A stretch of 64,000 bases of DNA. It comes from Pseudomonas japonica (GTDB taxonomy: Bacteria > Pseudomonadota > Gammaproteobacteria > Pseudomonadales > Pseudomonadaceae). Shown here in pieces: positions 7,490 through 16,167 of the stretch (position 1 is its first letter; the number at the start of each line of letters is the position of its first letter). A program made the translations under genes and the position numbers. Location of the stretch: the NCBI RefSeq assembly GCF_013522925.1, contig NZ_JAAMQU010000003.1:1-64000 (forward strand), read 5' to 3'. A model generated the notes under the pieces. The model did not search any database. It saw only the letters and a program-made list of their open reading frames with translations, and had not been told where the DNA came from.

Positions 7490-8764
7490 TTGAAGATCAT
7501 CCGCGTAACCGTCACTCCGATTGCTTTCCGCGATCCACCGCTGCTCAACGCCAGCGGCATCCATGAGCCCTATGCGTTGCGCTCGATCATCGAAGTGGAA
7601 AGCGACAACGGCTATATCGGGCTGGGCGAAAGCTACGGCGATGCCCCCGCGCTGGCGATCCAGCAGGCCGTACAGGCGCAACTCATCGGGCTGGACCCGT
7701 TCAACCTCAATGCTCTGCGCCAGGTAGTGCAGGCGGCGGTGGCGGCTCACAAGCCAGTGAGCGTGGCAGGGGCCGAACTGGCGCCCGGTTCCCACGCCAG
7801 CAAGGCTGTGAGCAACGCCTATTCGGCATTCGAGGTGGCATTCCTCGACCTGCAGGCGCGTTCGCTGAATGTGCCGTTGGTGGACCTGCTGGGCGGGGCG
7901 CTGCGCGACCGGGTGCCGTTCAGTGCCTACCTGTTCTTCAAGTACGCCCAACATGTGGATTCGCCCTACCCGGCAGACAATTGGGGCGAAGCGCTGAGCG
8001 AAACACAGATCGTGGCGCAGGCCGCGCGGATGATCGAAGCCCATGGCTTCAAAAGCATCAAGCTCAAGGCCGGCGCATTGGAGCCGGAACACGAAGTGGC
8101 CTGCATCAAGGCGCTGAAACGCGCCTTCCCCGACCATCCGCTGCGCATCGACCCCAACGGCAACTGGTCGCTGGACACGGCGATCCGTATGGCCGAGCTG
8201 CTGGGCGATGACCTGCAATATTACGAAGACCCCACCCCCGGCCTGGACGGCATGGCCGAACTGCACCGCCGCACCGGCCTGCCGCTGGCCACCAACATGG
8301 TGGTGACCGATTTCGACGAGTTCCGCCGCAGCGTGGCCCTGAACAGCGTGCAGATCGTGCTGGCCGACCACCATTACTGGGGCGGCCTGCGCGATACCCA
8401 GATACTGGCCAAAATGTGTGACACCTTCGGGCTAGGCGTGTCCATGCACTCCAACTCTCACCTGGGCATCAGCCTCATGGCAATGACCCACGTGGCCGCC
8501 GCCACGCCGAACCTGGGCTATGCGTGCGATACCCACTACCCTTGGCAGGAGCCCGACGAAGAGGTGATCAAGGGCGGTAAGCTGGCGATCGAAGACGGCT
8601 GCGTGGCCATTACCCGCGCAGCGGGCCTTGGCGTTGAGCTGGACCACGAGCAACTGGCCAAGCTGCACGATCAATTCCTCAGCTGCGGCATCCGCCAGCG
8701 CGACGACGTACGCCAGATGCAGCGCTACAAGAGCGATTGGAAAGCGGTGAAGCCGCGGTATTGA
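7490..8764 (+). CDS. Glucarate-dehydratase-family enolase-superfamily enzyme
   Basis: The start is TTG at 7490 with GGGAGC upstream, giving MKIIRVTVTP and 424 residues. The enolase-superfamily machinery of the glucarate dehydratase group is visible: K191 and K193 in KLKAG, metal ligands D221 (DPNGNW), E246 (YEDPT) and N269 (ATNM), and the D293/H320 dyad (ADHHYWGG; MHSNSHLGIS). Members dehydrate D-glucarate or related acid sugars to keto-deoxy acids. The neighbours are an ACS-type transporter and galactose dehydrogenase. The substrate may thus be glucarate, galactarate or an aldonic acid made by oxidising galactose. I leave the symbol empty because subgroup members include non-glucarate paralogues. 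Confidence 0.85.
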   Translation: MKIIRVTVTPIAFRDPPLLNASGIHEPYALRSIIEVESDNGYIGLGESYGDAPALAIQQAVQAQLIGLDPFNLNALRQVVQAAVAAHKPVSVAGAELAPGSHASKAVSNAYSAFEVAFLDLQARSLNVPLVDLLGGALRDRVPFSAYLFFKYAQHVDSPYPADNWGEALSETQIVAQAARMIEAHGFKSIKLKAGALEPEHEVACIKALKRAFPDHPLRIDPNGNWSLDTAIRMAELLGDDLQYYEDPTPGLDGMAELHRRTGLPLATNMVVTDFDEFRRSVALNSVQIVLADHHYWGGLRDTQILAKMCDTFGLGVSMHSNSHLGISLMAMTHVAAATPNLGYACDTHYPWQEPDEEVIKGGKLAIEDGCVAITRAAGLGVELDHEQLAKLHDQFLSCGIRQRDDVRQMQRYKSDWKAVKPRY

Positions 8765-8850
8765 AGTTGGAAGTGGCGGCATTTCCTTCAAAGACCGACT
8801 ACCATCGACGCTTCGCTTGACCTTCTACAACAACAAAACAGGAGTGTTCG

Positions 8851-9777
8851 ATGCAGCCGATTCGTCTTGGCTTGGTGGGGTACGGGAAGATTGCGCAGGA
8901 TCAGCACGTGCCGGCGATCCAGGCCAACCCGGCGTTTTCCCTGGTAGCGGTCGCTACCCAAGGGCAGCCATGCCCGGGCGTGGCCAATTTCAGCTCGCTG
9001 GGCGACATGCTCCGCGAGTTGCCCGAACTGGACGCCATCGCCTTTTGCACCCCGCCACAGGGGCGTTATGCCCTGGTGCGCGAGGCCTTGGCCGCAGGCA
9101 AGCACGTATTGGTTGAAAAGCCACCGTGCGCCAGCCTCGGGGAAGCCACGGCGCTGGTCGAGCAAGCGGCGAGCGTGGGCGTGGGCGGGTTGTTCGCCTG
9201 GCACTCGCGGTTCGCCCCGGGCGTGGAAGCGGCCCGGGCCTGGCTGGCGGGGCGCAGCCTCAAAGCCGTGCGGGTGGAGTGGAAGGAAAGCGTACGCAAG
9301 TGGCACCCCGGCCAAACGTGGATCTGGCAAGCCGGTGGCCTGGGCGTGTTCGATCCCGGTATCAACGCGCTGTCTATCGTCACCGAGCTGCTGCCTTCTC
9401 CGCTGTTCGTGAGCAAGGCTGAACTGCGTGTGCCCCAGAACTGCCAGTCGCCCATTGCCGCTACGCTCTCCCTCACCAATGCCCAGGGGCTGCCCGTGAG
9501 CGTGGAGCTTGATTTCGACCATGACCATAACGAGCTTTGGCGCATTGAGCTGGAAGCAGACAACGGTGTGCTGCGGCTCGACCATGGCGGCGCCAGCCTC
9601 AGCATCGATGGTGTGGCCCAGGCGCTGCCGGAGGAGGGTGAATACCCCGCGTTGTACCGGCACTTCCATGAGTTGATCGAGGCAGGCGGGCGCGACATGG
9701 ACACTCAGCCCCTGCGGCTAGTGGCCGATAGCTTCTTCGCGAGCGAGCGGGTGACCGTCGAGCCGTTTTACGAATAA
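8851..9777 (+). CDS. gal: D-galactose 1-dehydrogenase (Gfo/Idh/MocA family)
   Basis: The 308-residue protein strongly resembles the NAD(P)-dependent galactose dehydrogenase of P. fluorescens: MQPIRLGLVGYGKIAQDQH with a Gly-rich Rossmann turn, CTPPQGRYALV, VEKPPCAS with catalytic-region K90, RKWHPGQTWIWQ and FDPGINALSIV. It oxidises beta-D-galactose (and L-arabinose) to the lactone, the first step of the non-phosphorylating De Ley-Doudoroff route. AGGAG lies seven to eight bases before the ATG. It is 86 bases downstream of the dehydratase gene and in the same direction, so co-transcription is plausible. The family and likely substrate are well supported by remembered similarity, not by search. 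Confidence 0.85.
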   Translation: MQPIRLGLVGYGKIAQDQHVPAIQANPAFSLVAVATQGQPCPGVANFSSLGDMLRELPELDAIAFCTPPQGRYALVREALAAGKHVLVEKPPCASLGEATALVEQAASVGVGGLFAWHSRFAPGVEAARAWLAGRSLKAVRVEWKESVRKWHPGQTWIWQAGGLGVFDPGINALSIVTELLPSPLFVSKAELRVPQNCQSPIAATLSLTNAQGLPVSVELDFDHDHNELWRIELEADNGVLRLDHGGASLSIDGVAQALPEEGEYPALYRHFHELIEAGGRDMDTQPLRLVADSFFASERVTVEPFYE

Positions 9778-9854
9778 CCGGCCAACCCGGCCGAACTCTC
9801 GGCGCCTCGGCGTTCTCGAAAGCTTACGGTTCGAAAACGTCGAGGAGCCCTACA

Positions 9855-10040
9855 ATGAAAGAAACCCCGATCACCGATAAATGGCCCACCCGCGATTCCA
9901 GGGAAGATGCACGCGGCTTGCCCGGGCGCCCGGAAGACGCCCGTAGCGGTATTACCGGCGGCAAGCCGGACGCTGAGAAGCAGCCGACCCGCAGCGGTAA
10001 CACACAAAGCACCGAAGACGAGAACCTCGGCGCAGACTGA
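9855..10040 (+). CDS. Small polar, probably disordered protein, 61 aa
   Basis: The ATG at 9855 has GAGGAG about nine bases upstream. The product (MKETPITDKWPTRDSREDAR...) is almost entirely hydrophilic, with repeated Pro, Gly, Asp and Glu and no hydrophobic core, so it is probably intrinsically disordered and cytoplasmic. It ends five bases before the convergent gamma-glutamyltransferase stop. A second small polar protein at 58660 has a similar character but no clear alignment. The good ribosome site is the main argument that it is real. Function unknown. Confidence 0.6.
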   Translation: MKETPITDKWPTRDSREDARGLPGRPEDARSGITGGKPDAEKQPTRSGNTQSTEDENLGAD

Positions 10041-10045
10041 CGCCG

Positions 10046-11656
10046 TTACCACACCGCTACATGACCGTCCGTGCGGGGCTCGGTGCCCCCGCACAGTACA
10101 CCGGTGTGCGGGTCGCGCAGGATGATCTGCCCGCGGCCGAAGTCCAGCGAGTCATGGGCCACTTCCACCTCATGCCCCCGCCGCGCCAGTGCCCGGGTCA
10201 ACTCGGCAGGGGCGCTGTGCTCGATGCCCACCTTGCGCCCCCCCAGCCATTGCCAGCGGGGGGCATCCAGCGCCGCCTGGGGGTTGAGCCCGAAATCCAC
10301 CAGGTTCATGACCATCTGCACGTGCCCCTGAGGCTGCATGTACCCGCCCATCACCCCGAATGGCCCCAGTGGCACGCTTCCCTGGCTGATGAACCCCGGA
10401 ATGATCGTGTGGAAGGTTTTTTTGCCCGGGGCCAAGTGGTTGGCGTGGCCGGGGTCGAGGCTGAATTCTTCGCCACGGTTTTGCAGCGAGATCCCGGCGC
10501 CGGGCAACACCACCCCGGACCCAAAGCCGTGATAGCAGCTCTGGATAAAGGACACCATGTTGCCCTCGGCGTCTGCAGTGGCCAGGTAAACCGTGCCGCT
10601 GGCGTGAGGGTCTCCGTGCAATGGCTCGGCGGCCCGTTCGCTGATGAGGGCCCGGCGGCGTTGCGCGTAACCTTCGCCGAGCAGGTCGGCGGCGGCTACG
10701 CGCATATGCGCCGGGTCGGTGATGTAGTGCAGGCCGTCGGCATAGGCCATTTTCATGGCCTCCAGCTGGGTGTGCCACGTTGCGGGGCTGTCGCGGTGAT
10801 CAAACCTACACCCTTGCAAAATGTTCAGGGTCATCAGCGCGATCAGCCCTTGCCCGCTGGGCGGGATCTCCCATACGTCGTAGCCGCGATAGGTGGTCTT
10901 GATCGGCTGTACCCAGCTGGCGCGGTAGCCCGCCAGGTCCGAGGCCTTGAGATAGCCGCCCGTAGCTTGGGCATAGGCCGCCAGCCGCTGCGCCAGCTCG
11001 CCACGGTAAAAGCTTTCACATTCGCTGTCGGCGAGGGCCCGCAGGGTGAGCGCCTGCCCGGGGTTGCGGAACAGCTCGCCGGCCTGGGGCGCGCGGCCTT
11101 CAATGAGCCAGGTATCGAACCACCCCTCCAGCGCAGGTTGGCGGCTGGCTTCAAAGCCCACCCGCGCGATTTCCCACTGCCTTGCCACCGTGGGCGACAC
11201 GGGGAAGCCGCCTTCGGCCAGTTCGATCGCCGGTGCCATCAGCGCCGCGAACGGCAACTTGCCGAAGCGGCGCGATAACTCGGCCCAGGCTGAGGGGCAG
11301 CCGGGCACGGTGACGGGTAGCCAGCCATGAGCCGGCATGCGTTCGTGCCCAGCGGCCTTCACTGCCTCGATGGACAGCCCGGCCGGTGCGTGCCCGCTGC
11401 CGTCCAGGCCGTGCAACTGGCCCTTGTGCCAAACCAAGGCAAAGGCATCGCCACCGATGCCACATCCGGTGGGTTCTACCACCGTCAGGCACGCCGCCGT
11501 GGCGATGGCCGCATCAATGGCATTACCGCCCTGGCGCAGAATGGCAATGCCGGCCTCGGCCGCCAAAGGTTGGGAAGCGGCCACCATGCCGCGGCGGGCG
11601 AACACGCTCTGGCGTTGCGAAGGGTAGGGGTATTGATGTGCGGAAAACGACAGCAT
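10046..11656 (-). CDS. Gamma-glutamyltransferase family protein
   Basis: The 536-residue Ntn-hydrolase-type protein has the family N-terminus (MVAASQPLAAEAGIAILRQGGNAIDAA, seen from about residue 24) and the internal processing/nucleophile region SGTVYLATADAEGN. There T355 is the probable catalytic threonine and new N-terminus of the small subunit after autocleavage. No signal peptide is evident, so it appears to be a cytoplasmic YwrD-like member rather than the periplasmic Ggt. It is the last gene of a minus-strand operon with an amino-acid ABC transporter (22 bases after the ATPase). Cleavage of an imported gamma-glutamyl compound is a reasonable inference. Confidence 0.88.
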   Translation of the reverse strand: MLSFSAHQYPYPSQRQSVFARRGMVAASQPLAAEAGIAILRQGGNAIDAAIATAACLTVVEPTGCGIGGDAFALVWHKGQLHGLDGSGHAPAGLSIEAVKAAGHERMPAHGWLPVTVPGCPSAWAELSRRFGKLPFAALMAPAIELAEGGFPVSPTVARQWEIARVGFEASRQPALEGWFDTWLIEGRAPQAGELFRNPGQALTLRALADSECESFYRGELAQRLAAYAQATGGYLKASDLAGYRASWVQPIKTTYRGYDVWEIPPSGQGLIALMTLNILQGCRFDHRDSPATWHTQLEAMKMAYADGLHYITDPAHMRVAAADLLGEGYAQRRRALISERAAEPLHGDPHASGTVYLATADAEGNMVSFIQSCYHGFGSGVVLPGAGISLQNRGEEFSLDPGHANHLAPGKKTFHTIIPGFISQGSVPLGPFGVMGGYMQPQGHVQMVMNLVDFGLNPQAALDAPRWQWLGGRKVGIEHSAPAELTRALARRGHEVEVAHDSLDFGRGQIILRDPHTGVLCGGTEPRTDGHVAVW

Positions 11657-11677
11657 AGGACGATCACCTCGAGGCGC

Positions 11678-12448
11678 TTACAGCACCCGGCTGAGAAATT
11701 CCCGCGTACGCGGATGATGAGGGTTGCCGAATACCTGCGCCGGCGGCCCCTCTTCGATGAGTTCCCCCTGGTGCAGCACCACCACCCGGTCGGCCACCTC
11801 CTTGGCAAAGCTCATTTCGTGGGTCACCACCACCATGGTCATGCCGTCCTCGGCCAGGGCCTTCATCACCTCAAGCACCTCGCCCACGGTTTCCGGGTCC
11901 AGCGCGCTGGTGGGCTCATCGAACAACATGGCCTGGGGCTTCATTGCCAATGCACGGGCAATGGCGACCCGCTGCTGCTGGCCGCCGGAGAGTTGCGCGG
12001 GGTAGTGGTCGGCCTTCTCGGTGAGGCGCACCCGCGCCAGCAGGTTGCGGGCCTCGGCTACCGCTGTGTCGCGCGCCACACCCAGTACCTGTATGGGCGC
12101 CTCGATGATGTTTTCCAGCGCGGTCATGTGCGGGAACAGGTTGAAGCGTTGGAACACCATGCCGATGTCGCGTCGGCGCCGGGCGATGTTGCGCTCCGAG
12201 TCACGAACGAGGCGGCCGTCGGGCCGTTCGCGGTAGCCCATCAGCGCGCCGTTCACCCGGATGCTGCCGGCCTGGATGTCTTCGAGCAGGTTGATGCAGC
12301 GGATGAAGGTGGTTTTTCCGGAACCGGATGCACCGATCAGCACCACAACTTCCCCACGGCGCACGTCCAGGCTCACCCCTTTGAGAATCTCCAGCTCCCC
12401 GAACGCCTTATGGACGTCCCGGGCCTGGATAACGATGTCACTGTGCAT
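11678..12448 (-). CDS. Polar amino-acid ABC transporter ATP-binding protein
   Basis: The 256-residue ATPase has Walker A ([10 protein letters not shown]), signature [15 protein letters not shown], Walker B ([14 protein letters not shown]) and the switch His in VVVTHEMSF. This pattern is that of the GlnQ/HisP family energising uptake of polar amino acids and opine-like compounds. It starts two bases after the permease stop, so the two are co-translated in one transcript. A typical subgroup insert ([18 protein letters not shown]) lies between Walker A and the Q loop. The substrate is set by the binding protein, not by this subunit. Confidence 0.93.
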   Translation of the reverse strand: MHSDIVIQARDVHKAFGELEILKGVSLDVRRGEVVVLIGASGSGKTTFIRCINLLEDIQAGSIRVNGALMGYRERPDGRLVRDSERNIARRRRDIGMVFQRFNLFPHMTALENIIEAPIQVLGVARDTAVAEARNLLARVRLTEKADHYPAQLSGGQQQRVAIARALAMKPQAMLFDEPTSALDPETVGEVLEVMKALAEDGMTMVVVTHEMSFAKEVADRVVVLHQGELIEEGPPAQVFGNPHHPRTREFLSRVL

Positions 12449-12449
12449 C

Positions 12450-13217
12450 TCAGCGCCCCCTCAGCAGTTTCATGGTGTGGCGGCCGAACAGCCGGCGCGG
12501 CGCCGAGGCATGGGCATCTGCCTTGCCGAAGCGGCGCTCCAGCCAGCGCTGGAAAAAGCCCCACACGGTGGTCAACGCCAGGAAGTAGATCGCCACTACC
12601 AAGTACAGCTCGAACACCCTGAAGGTGGCCGAGGTCACCATCTGCGTGCTGAGCAGCAGCTCCGGCACGCCGATCACGCTCACCAGGGTGGTGTTCTTGA
12701 GCATCACGTTGAACTCGTTGCCGATCGGCGGCACGATCACCCGCAACGCTTGCGGCAGCACGATCCGCCGCATCAGCTTCGGGAAGGTCATGCCCAGCGA
12801 GCGGCCGGCTTCGTACTGGCCGCGATCCACCGCGCCAATACCCGCGCGGATGATCTCCGCCATGTACGCCCCTTCGTTCAGCCCCAGGGCGATGATGGCG
12901 GCCTGGATGTTGCCGGGCAGGGTAAACAGGCCCAGGTCTAGGTCCTCGAAGCGGAAGATCCCGCCTGCCGCCAGCGCGGTGTAGAGGAACACGATCTGTA
13001 CCAGCAAGGGCGTGCCCCGCATCAGCCACACGTAGAACCGCACCGGGTATTGCAGCAGCGGGTTGCGCGACAGGCGCATCAGCGCCGCCAGCAAGCCCAG
13101 CGTGCAGCCCAGCAGCATGGCGAGCACGCTGATGGTGAGGGTAAGCCACAGGCCGTACAGGTAGATGTCGCTCGGCTGCAGCAGGTAATGCCAGAAAATG
13201 TCCCAATTGAAGTTCAT
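12450..13217 (-). CDS. Polar amino-acid ABC transporter permease
   Basis: The 255-residue inner-membrane protein has about five helices and the HisMQ-type signatures [28 protein letters not shown] and the EAA-loop [20 protein letters not shown], which docks the ATPase. It is a single permease, so it probably homodimerises rather than pairing with a second membrane subunit. It lies between the binding protein (11 bases) and the ATPase (1 base) in one operon. The C-terminal tail is basic ([15 protein letters not shown]). Confidence 0.92.
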   Translation of the reverse strand: MNFNWDIFWHYLLQPSDIYLYGLWLTLTISVLAMLLGCTLGLLAALMRLSRNPLLQYPVRFYVWLMRGTPLLVQIVFLYTALAAGGIFRFEDLDLGLFTLPGNIQAAIIALGLNEGAYMAEIIRAGIGAVDRGQYEAGRSLGMTFPKLMRRIVLPQALRVIVPPIGNEFNVMLKNTTLVSVIGVPELLLSTQMVTSATFRVFELYLVVAIYFLALTTVWGFFQRWLERRFGKADAHASAPRRLFGRHTMKLLRGR

Positions 13218-13228
13218 CAGCGCTTACC

Positions 13229-14047
13229 TCAATCGAGTGTGTCGCCTTCGATGTGCCACTTGGCCAGGATGGCCTGGTAGCTGCCGTCGGCGCGCATGTC
13301 CTTGAGAATCTCGGCCACTGCCGCGCTCATCTGCGGGTCATCCTTGCGAATGCCCAGCCCGGTAAGAATGCGCGCGAAAGCGGGCACGCCCACCTCGAAC
13401 AGCTCGGGCGCCATGCTCTGGTAGTAGCCCGCCGTTTCCACGGTAGTGCCGTACGCCGCGGCCTGGTTGATCCGCAGGGCCTGGAAGGCGTCGGTGTCGG
13501 TGTTGTACACCACGATGTTCATGGGCGGCTTGCCGGCCTTGGTCAGCAACTGATTGTGGGTGTCGAGCAAGGTCCGGATGGTGGAACCATTGAGTACCGC
13601 GACCTTTTTGCCAGACAGGTCATCGAGGGTATGGATGCCCTGAGGGTTGCCCTTGGCGACTACCACGGCCTGGCTTGAGTACATGTAATTGACCATGTCG
13701 ATCACTTCGCGCCGCTCAGGCTTGTCGAACAGCTGGTCCACCAGCATGTCGCACTGGCCCGCGAGCAACGCCGGGATCAGCCCGGAGAAGGGCGTGACCC
13801 GCCACTCGATCCGCTTGTTGCCCAGCCGTTTCGCGATCGCTTCGCCGAGGTCGACGGTCACGCCGATAAGCTTCTGATTGGGGTCATAGAAGCCCATCGG
13901 CGGCGAATCCATGCCGCCGCAGAACACCAGCTTGTCGCTGTGCTGCAGGCGATCCGGCACCACCGGTGCAGCCTGGCCCAGCGGAGTGGCAAGGGTGGCC
14001 ACCAGGGTAAGGGCCATCACGGCTAGGGGTAGCTTGCGTTCGAACAT
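13229..14047 (-). CDS. Periplasmic amino-acid-type substrate-binding protein of ABC transporter
   Basis: The ATG at 14045-14047 was chosen because GGAG lies six bases upstream; an in-frame ATG 12 bases earlier would put that site inside the gene. The 272-residue product begins with a Sec signal (MFERKLPLAVMALTL... to PLGQAAP, cleavage near 25) and continues as a family-3 solute-binding protein (GVTVDLGEAIAKRLG; GQCDMLVDQLFDKPERREVIDMVNYMY). It captures ligand in the periplasm for the downstream permease and ATPase. The operon's gamma-glutamyltransferase suggests a gamma-glutamyl-amine or peptide ligand, but this is inference. Confidence 0.92.
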   Translation of the reverse strand: MFERKLPLAVMALTLVATLATPLGQAAPVVPDRLQHSDKLVFCGGMDSPPMGFYDPNQKLIGVTVDLGEAIAKRLGNKRIEWRVTPFSGLIPALLAGQCDMLVDQLFDKPERREVIDMVNYMYSSQAVVVAKGNPQGIHTLDDLSGKKVAVLNGSTIRTLLDTHNQLLTKAGKPPMNIVVYNTDTDAFQALRINQAAAYGTTVETAGYYQSMAPELFEVGVPAFARILTGLGIRKDDPQMSAAVAEILKDMRADGSYQAILAKWHIEGDTLD

Positions 14048-14104
14048 TTTCAGCTCCATGGGGTAGGGTTGCCGGGGCAGTTCACAAGCAAGGCGTCACG
14101 GGTC

Positions 14105-14776
14105 TCAGGTGCCCGCTGCCTCGAGAAAATTCAGCAGGGCCGGGACGGTGCCCTCGATGTGCTCGCACACCACGCGCTCGGCCAGCGCCGCGTTGCGGCT
14201 GCGCAGCGCCGTGAGGATCTCGGCATGTTCCTGGCGAGCGCTGAGGGGTTTGTCCACGTGCTGCAGCCATAGCCGCATGTGCGGCTCGATCACCGAATAC
14301 AGCGCGCTGATCTGGCGAAGCAGGCGAGGGCGCATCGCCAGGCTGCACAGGTATTCGTGAAAGGCACGGTGGCGGCCGACCCACTCGGCGCCGTCCTCGC
14401 GCACCTCGTCCATGTCGTCAAGCATGCGCTCCAGCGTGGTCAATTGCCGGTCAGTCAAGGTCGCGGTGGCCAGGCGTACCGCCAGGCCCTCCAGCGCACT
14501 GCGCATTTCGAACACTTCGCGCATTTCGTCCAGGTTGAGGCCGCTCACGATGGCGCCACGGTTAGGCCTCAGCGTCACCAGGCCTTCGGCGGCCAGGCGG
14601 CGGAAAGCCTCGCGCACGGGCATGCGACTCATGCCGATCTCTCCGGCAATGTCCTCGGCGATCAGCCTGTCGCCGGTGTGATAGCGGCCATGGCATATGG
14701 CGTCGAGCAGGTAGCGATAGGCTTCCTCCTCGGCAGTGACAGGGGTGCGGGCATGGTAGAGAGACGACGGCGGCAT
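14105..14776 (-). CDS. GntR-family regulator (FadR/VanR-like C-terminal domain)
   Basis: The 223-residue protein has an N-terminal winged helix-turn-helix (RLIAEDIAGEIGMSRMPVRE, about residues 37-57, then AFRRLAAEGLV) and an all-helical FCD-type effector domain with the expected His/Asp metal-ligand positions (HRAFHEYL). It lies upstream of the ABC/gamma-glutamyltransferase genes on the same strand, 57 bases before the binding-protein gene. It is the likely local, self-regulated repressor of that operon. Confidence 0.9.
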   Translation of the reverse strand: MPPSSLYHARTPVTAEEEAYRYLLDAICHGRYHTGDRLIAEDIAGEIGMSRMPVREAFRRLAAEGLVTLRPNRGAIVSGLNLDEMREVFEMRSALEGLAVRLATATLTDRQLTTLERMLDDMDEVREDGAEWVGRHRAFHEYLCSLAMRPRLLRQISALYSVIEPHMRLWLQHVDKPLSARQEHAEILTALRSRNAALAERVVCEHIEGTVPALLNFLEAAGT

Positions 14777-14797
14777 GACGGGCTCTTTGAATTAATG

Positions 14798-14811
14798 TAT
14801 CCAATTATCCA
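14798..14811. promoter_or_regulatory. Possible GntR operator: TATCCA direct repeat
   Basis: Two TATCCA hexamers (14798-14803 and 14806-14811) are separated by two bases in an AT-rich stretch about 22 bases upstream of the GntR start codon. The position suits autoregulation. The repeat is direct rather than the usual GntR palindrome, so the assignment is weak. Confidence 0.2.
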
Positions 14812-14986
14812 TGAATGCAATAAAGCACAGCGCATGCCAACATGCGCAGCTGCGCGCAGGTCACTGAAACGTCGGGGTTTAAGAAGAAATACGCCGAGAA
14901 GGCCTGCCGCCGTTTGGTTACCGGCGGCTACCTTTGTGTGCACGGTGGGCGGGCAGTGATCCCGGTTGGAACACTTTCATGGCGAG

Positions 14987-15042
14987 CGGCCAGCTGCGGG
15001 CGGCCAGCTGCGGGCGGCTAGCTGCGGGCGGCCAGCTGCGGC
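14987..15042. repeat. Four-copy 14-bp tandem repeat
   Basis: The unit CGGCCAGCTGCGGG occurs four times head to tail (14987-15000, 15001-15014, 15015-15028, 15029-15042). Copy 3 has one change (T for C at position 5) and copy 4 has C at its last base. Each unit contains the palindrome CAGCTG except the third (TAGCTG). The array ends two bases before the stop codon of the minus-strand oxidoreductase gene. The rest of the 14777-15044 interval holds a GCCGCCG/CGGCGGC hairpin near 14905-14930 without a T-tract, and nothing else recognised. Confidence 0.85.
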
Positions 15043-15044
15043 AG

Positions 15045-15968
15045 TCAAACAACCCGCAGCACGATCTTGCCTTCAACATGCTCAGTGGCCAGGTAATGCA
15101 ACGCATCCACGGCATTTTCCAGGTTGAAGGTACGGTGTACGTAAGGTTTTACCTGCCCCGCCACGATCAACGCCGCTACCTCGTGCAGTTGCTTGCCGTC
15201 GGGCCGCACCGTAAAGCGGCGGCCGTGCTTGCCCTGCGCTTGCGGCAGGGTGAGGTCTGGCGCCTGCAAGGTAGAAACCAGCCGGCCGCCTTCGCGTAGC
15301 ACCGCCCAGGAGCGCTTCTGGGTTTCGCCGCCAATCAGGTCGATCACCAGGTCCAGCGGCGGGCATTCATCTTCGAACGGCCCGGCCTTGTGGTCGATCA
15401 CGTGATCGGCGCCCAGTTGCCTCATGAACGCCAGGCTGGCCTTCGAGCCGGTGGCAAACACTTCGGCGCCGGTGGCCTTGGCAAACTGGATGGCGAAGTG
15501 GCCCACACCCCCCGAGCCGCCATGGATCAACACGCACTGGTTGGCCTGGAGGTCGCCATGGTCATACAGCGCCTGCCAGGCGGTGAGTGCGGCGAGGGGG
15601 ATAGCCGCGGCGGTTACCTCGTCGATCTCCTTCGGAATGCGGTCGGCATTAGTGGCTTTCACCCGGGCATACTCGGCATAGCCGCCATCGGCACCGATCA
15701 TGGCAAATACGTTGTCGCCTGGCTTGAAACCCGCCACCGCGCTGCCGACCTCGGTTACCGTGCCGGCCACCTCGCGGCCCAGGGTCAGCGGCAAGGCATC
15801 TTCGCCCACCGCCGGGTACTGGCCCTCGCGGATCTTGTAATCCACCGGGTTTACACCCGCTGCAGTGACCTTGATCAACAGTTCGTCAGCTTTTGGCGAA
15901 GGCATGGGCACATCCTCCAGGTGCATAACGTCTTCATGTCCGAAGTGGTCGATACGAATGGCTTTCAC
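15045..15968 (-). CDS. NADP-dependent medium-chain oxidoreductase (quinone-reductase type)
   Basis: The 307-residue protein has the GroES-like fold at the N-terminus (AAGVNPVDYKIREGQYP; LGREVAGTVTEVG) and a Rossmann domain with GGSGGVGHFAIQFAKA. It lacks the zinc-binding cysteines and histidines of alcohol dehydrogenases, which places it with the zinc-independent quinone oxidoreductase/enoyl reductase branch. It probably reduces alpha,beta-unsaturated carbonyls or quinones in the cytoplasm. It is divergent from the Tc toxin operon across 199 bases, with no functional link evident. Confidence 0.88.
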   Translation of the reverse strand: MKAIRIDHFGHEDVMHLEDVPMPSPKADELLIKVTAAGVNPVDYKIREGQYPAVGEDALPLTLGREVAGTVTEVGSAVAGFKPGDNVFAMIGADGGYAEYARVKATNADRIPKEIDEVTAAAIPLAALTAWQALYDHGDLQANQCVLIHGGSGGVGHFAIQFAKATGAEVFATGSKASLAFMRQLGADHVIDHKAGPFEDECPPLDLVIDLIGGETQKRSWAVLREGGRLVSTLQAPDLTLPQAQGKHGRRFTVRPDGKQLHEVAALIVAGQVKPYVHRTFNLENAVDALHYLATEHVEGKIVLRVV

Positions 15969-16167
15969 GGCGCGAACCTCGAAACAAAGGGTTACCGGTG
16001 GAGGGCATGCGCGGCCAGTTGGTTCGGCTTGTGTAGGTGCCGCTCGACAAATGGCACGGGCGTCTGTCGCGCTCCATCAACCGTCCGATACCTCCCCAGG
16101 GACCGAAGCGGTTTTCAGGATCGGTGATACACTTCTCAAGCCTATCCGCGCATGCGGGAGGGGACCG

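Noticed and set aside
6578..8374. 598-codon minus-strand open frame over the MFS and dehydratase genes
   Set aside because: Antisense shadow of two well-supported plus-strand genes in GC-rich DNA; composition is His/Gln/Gly-rich with no domain.
14905..14930. GCCGCCG/CGGCGGC hairpin as a terminator
   Set aside because: No T-tract follows on either strand; it may be an ordinary GC palindrome.
16085..16140. Sigma-70-like promoter (GATACACT) upstream of the toxin operon
   Set aside because: A matching -35 element could not be found with normal spacing; too weak to report.
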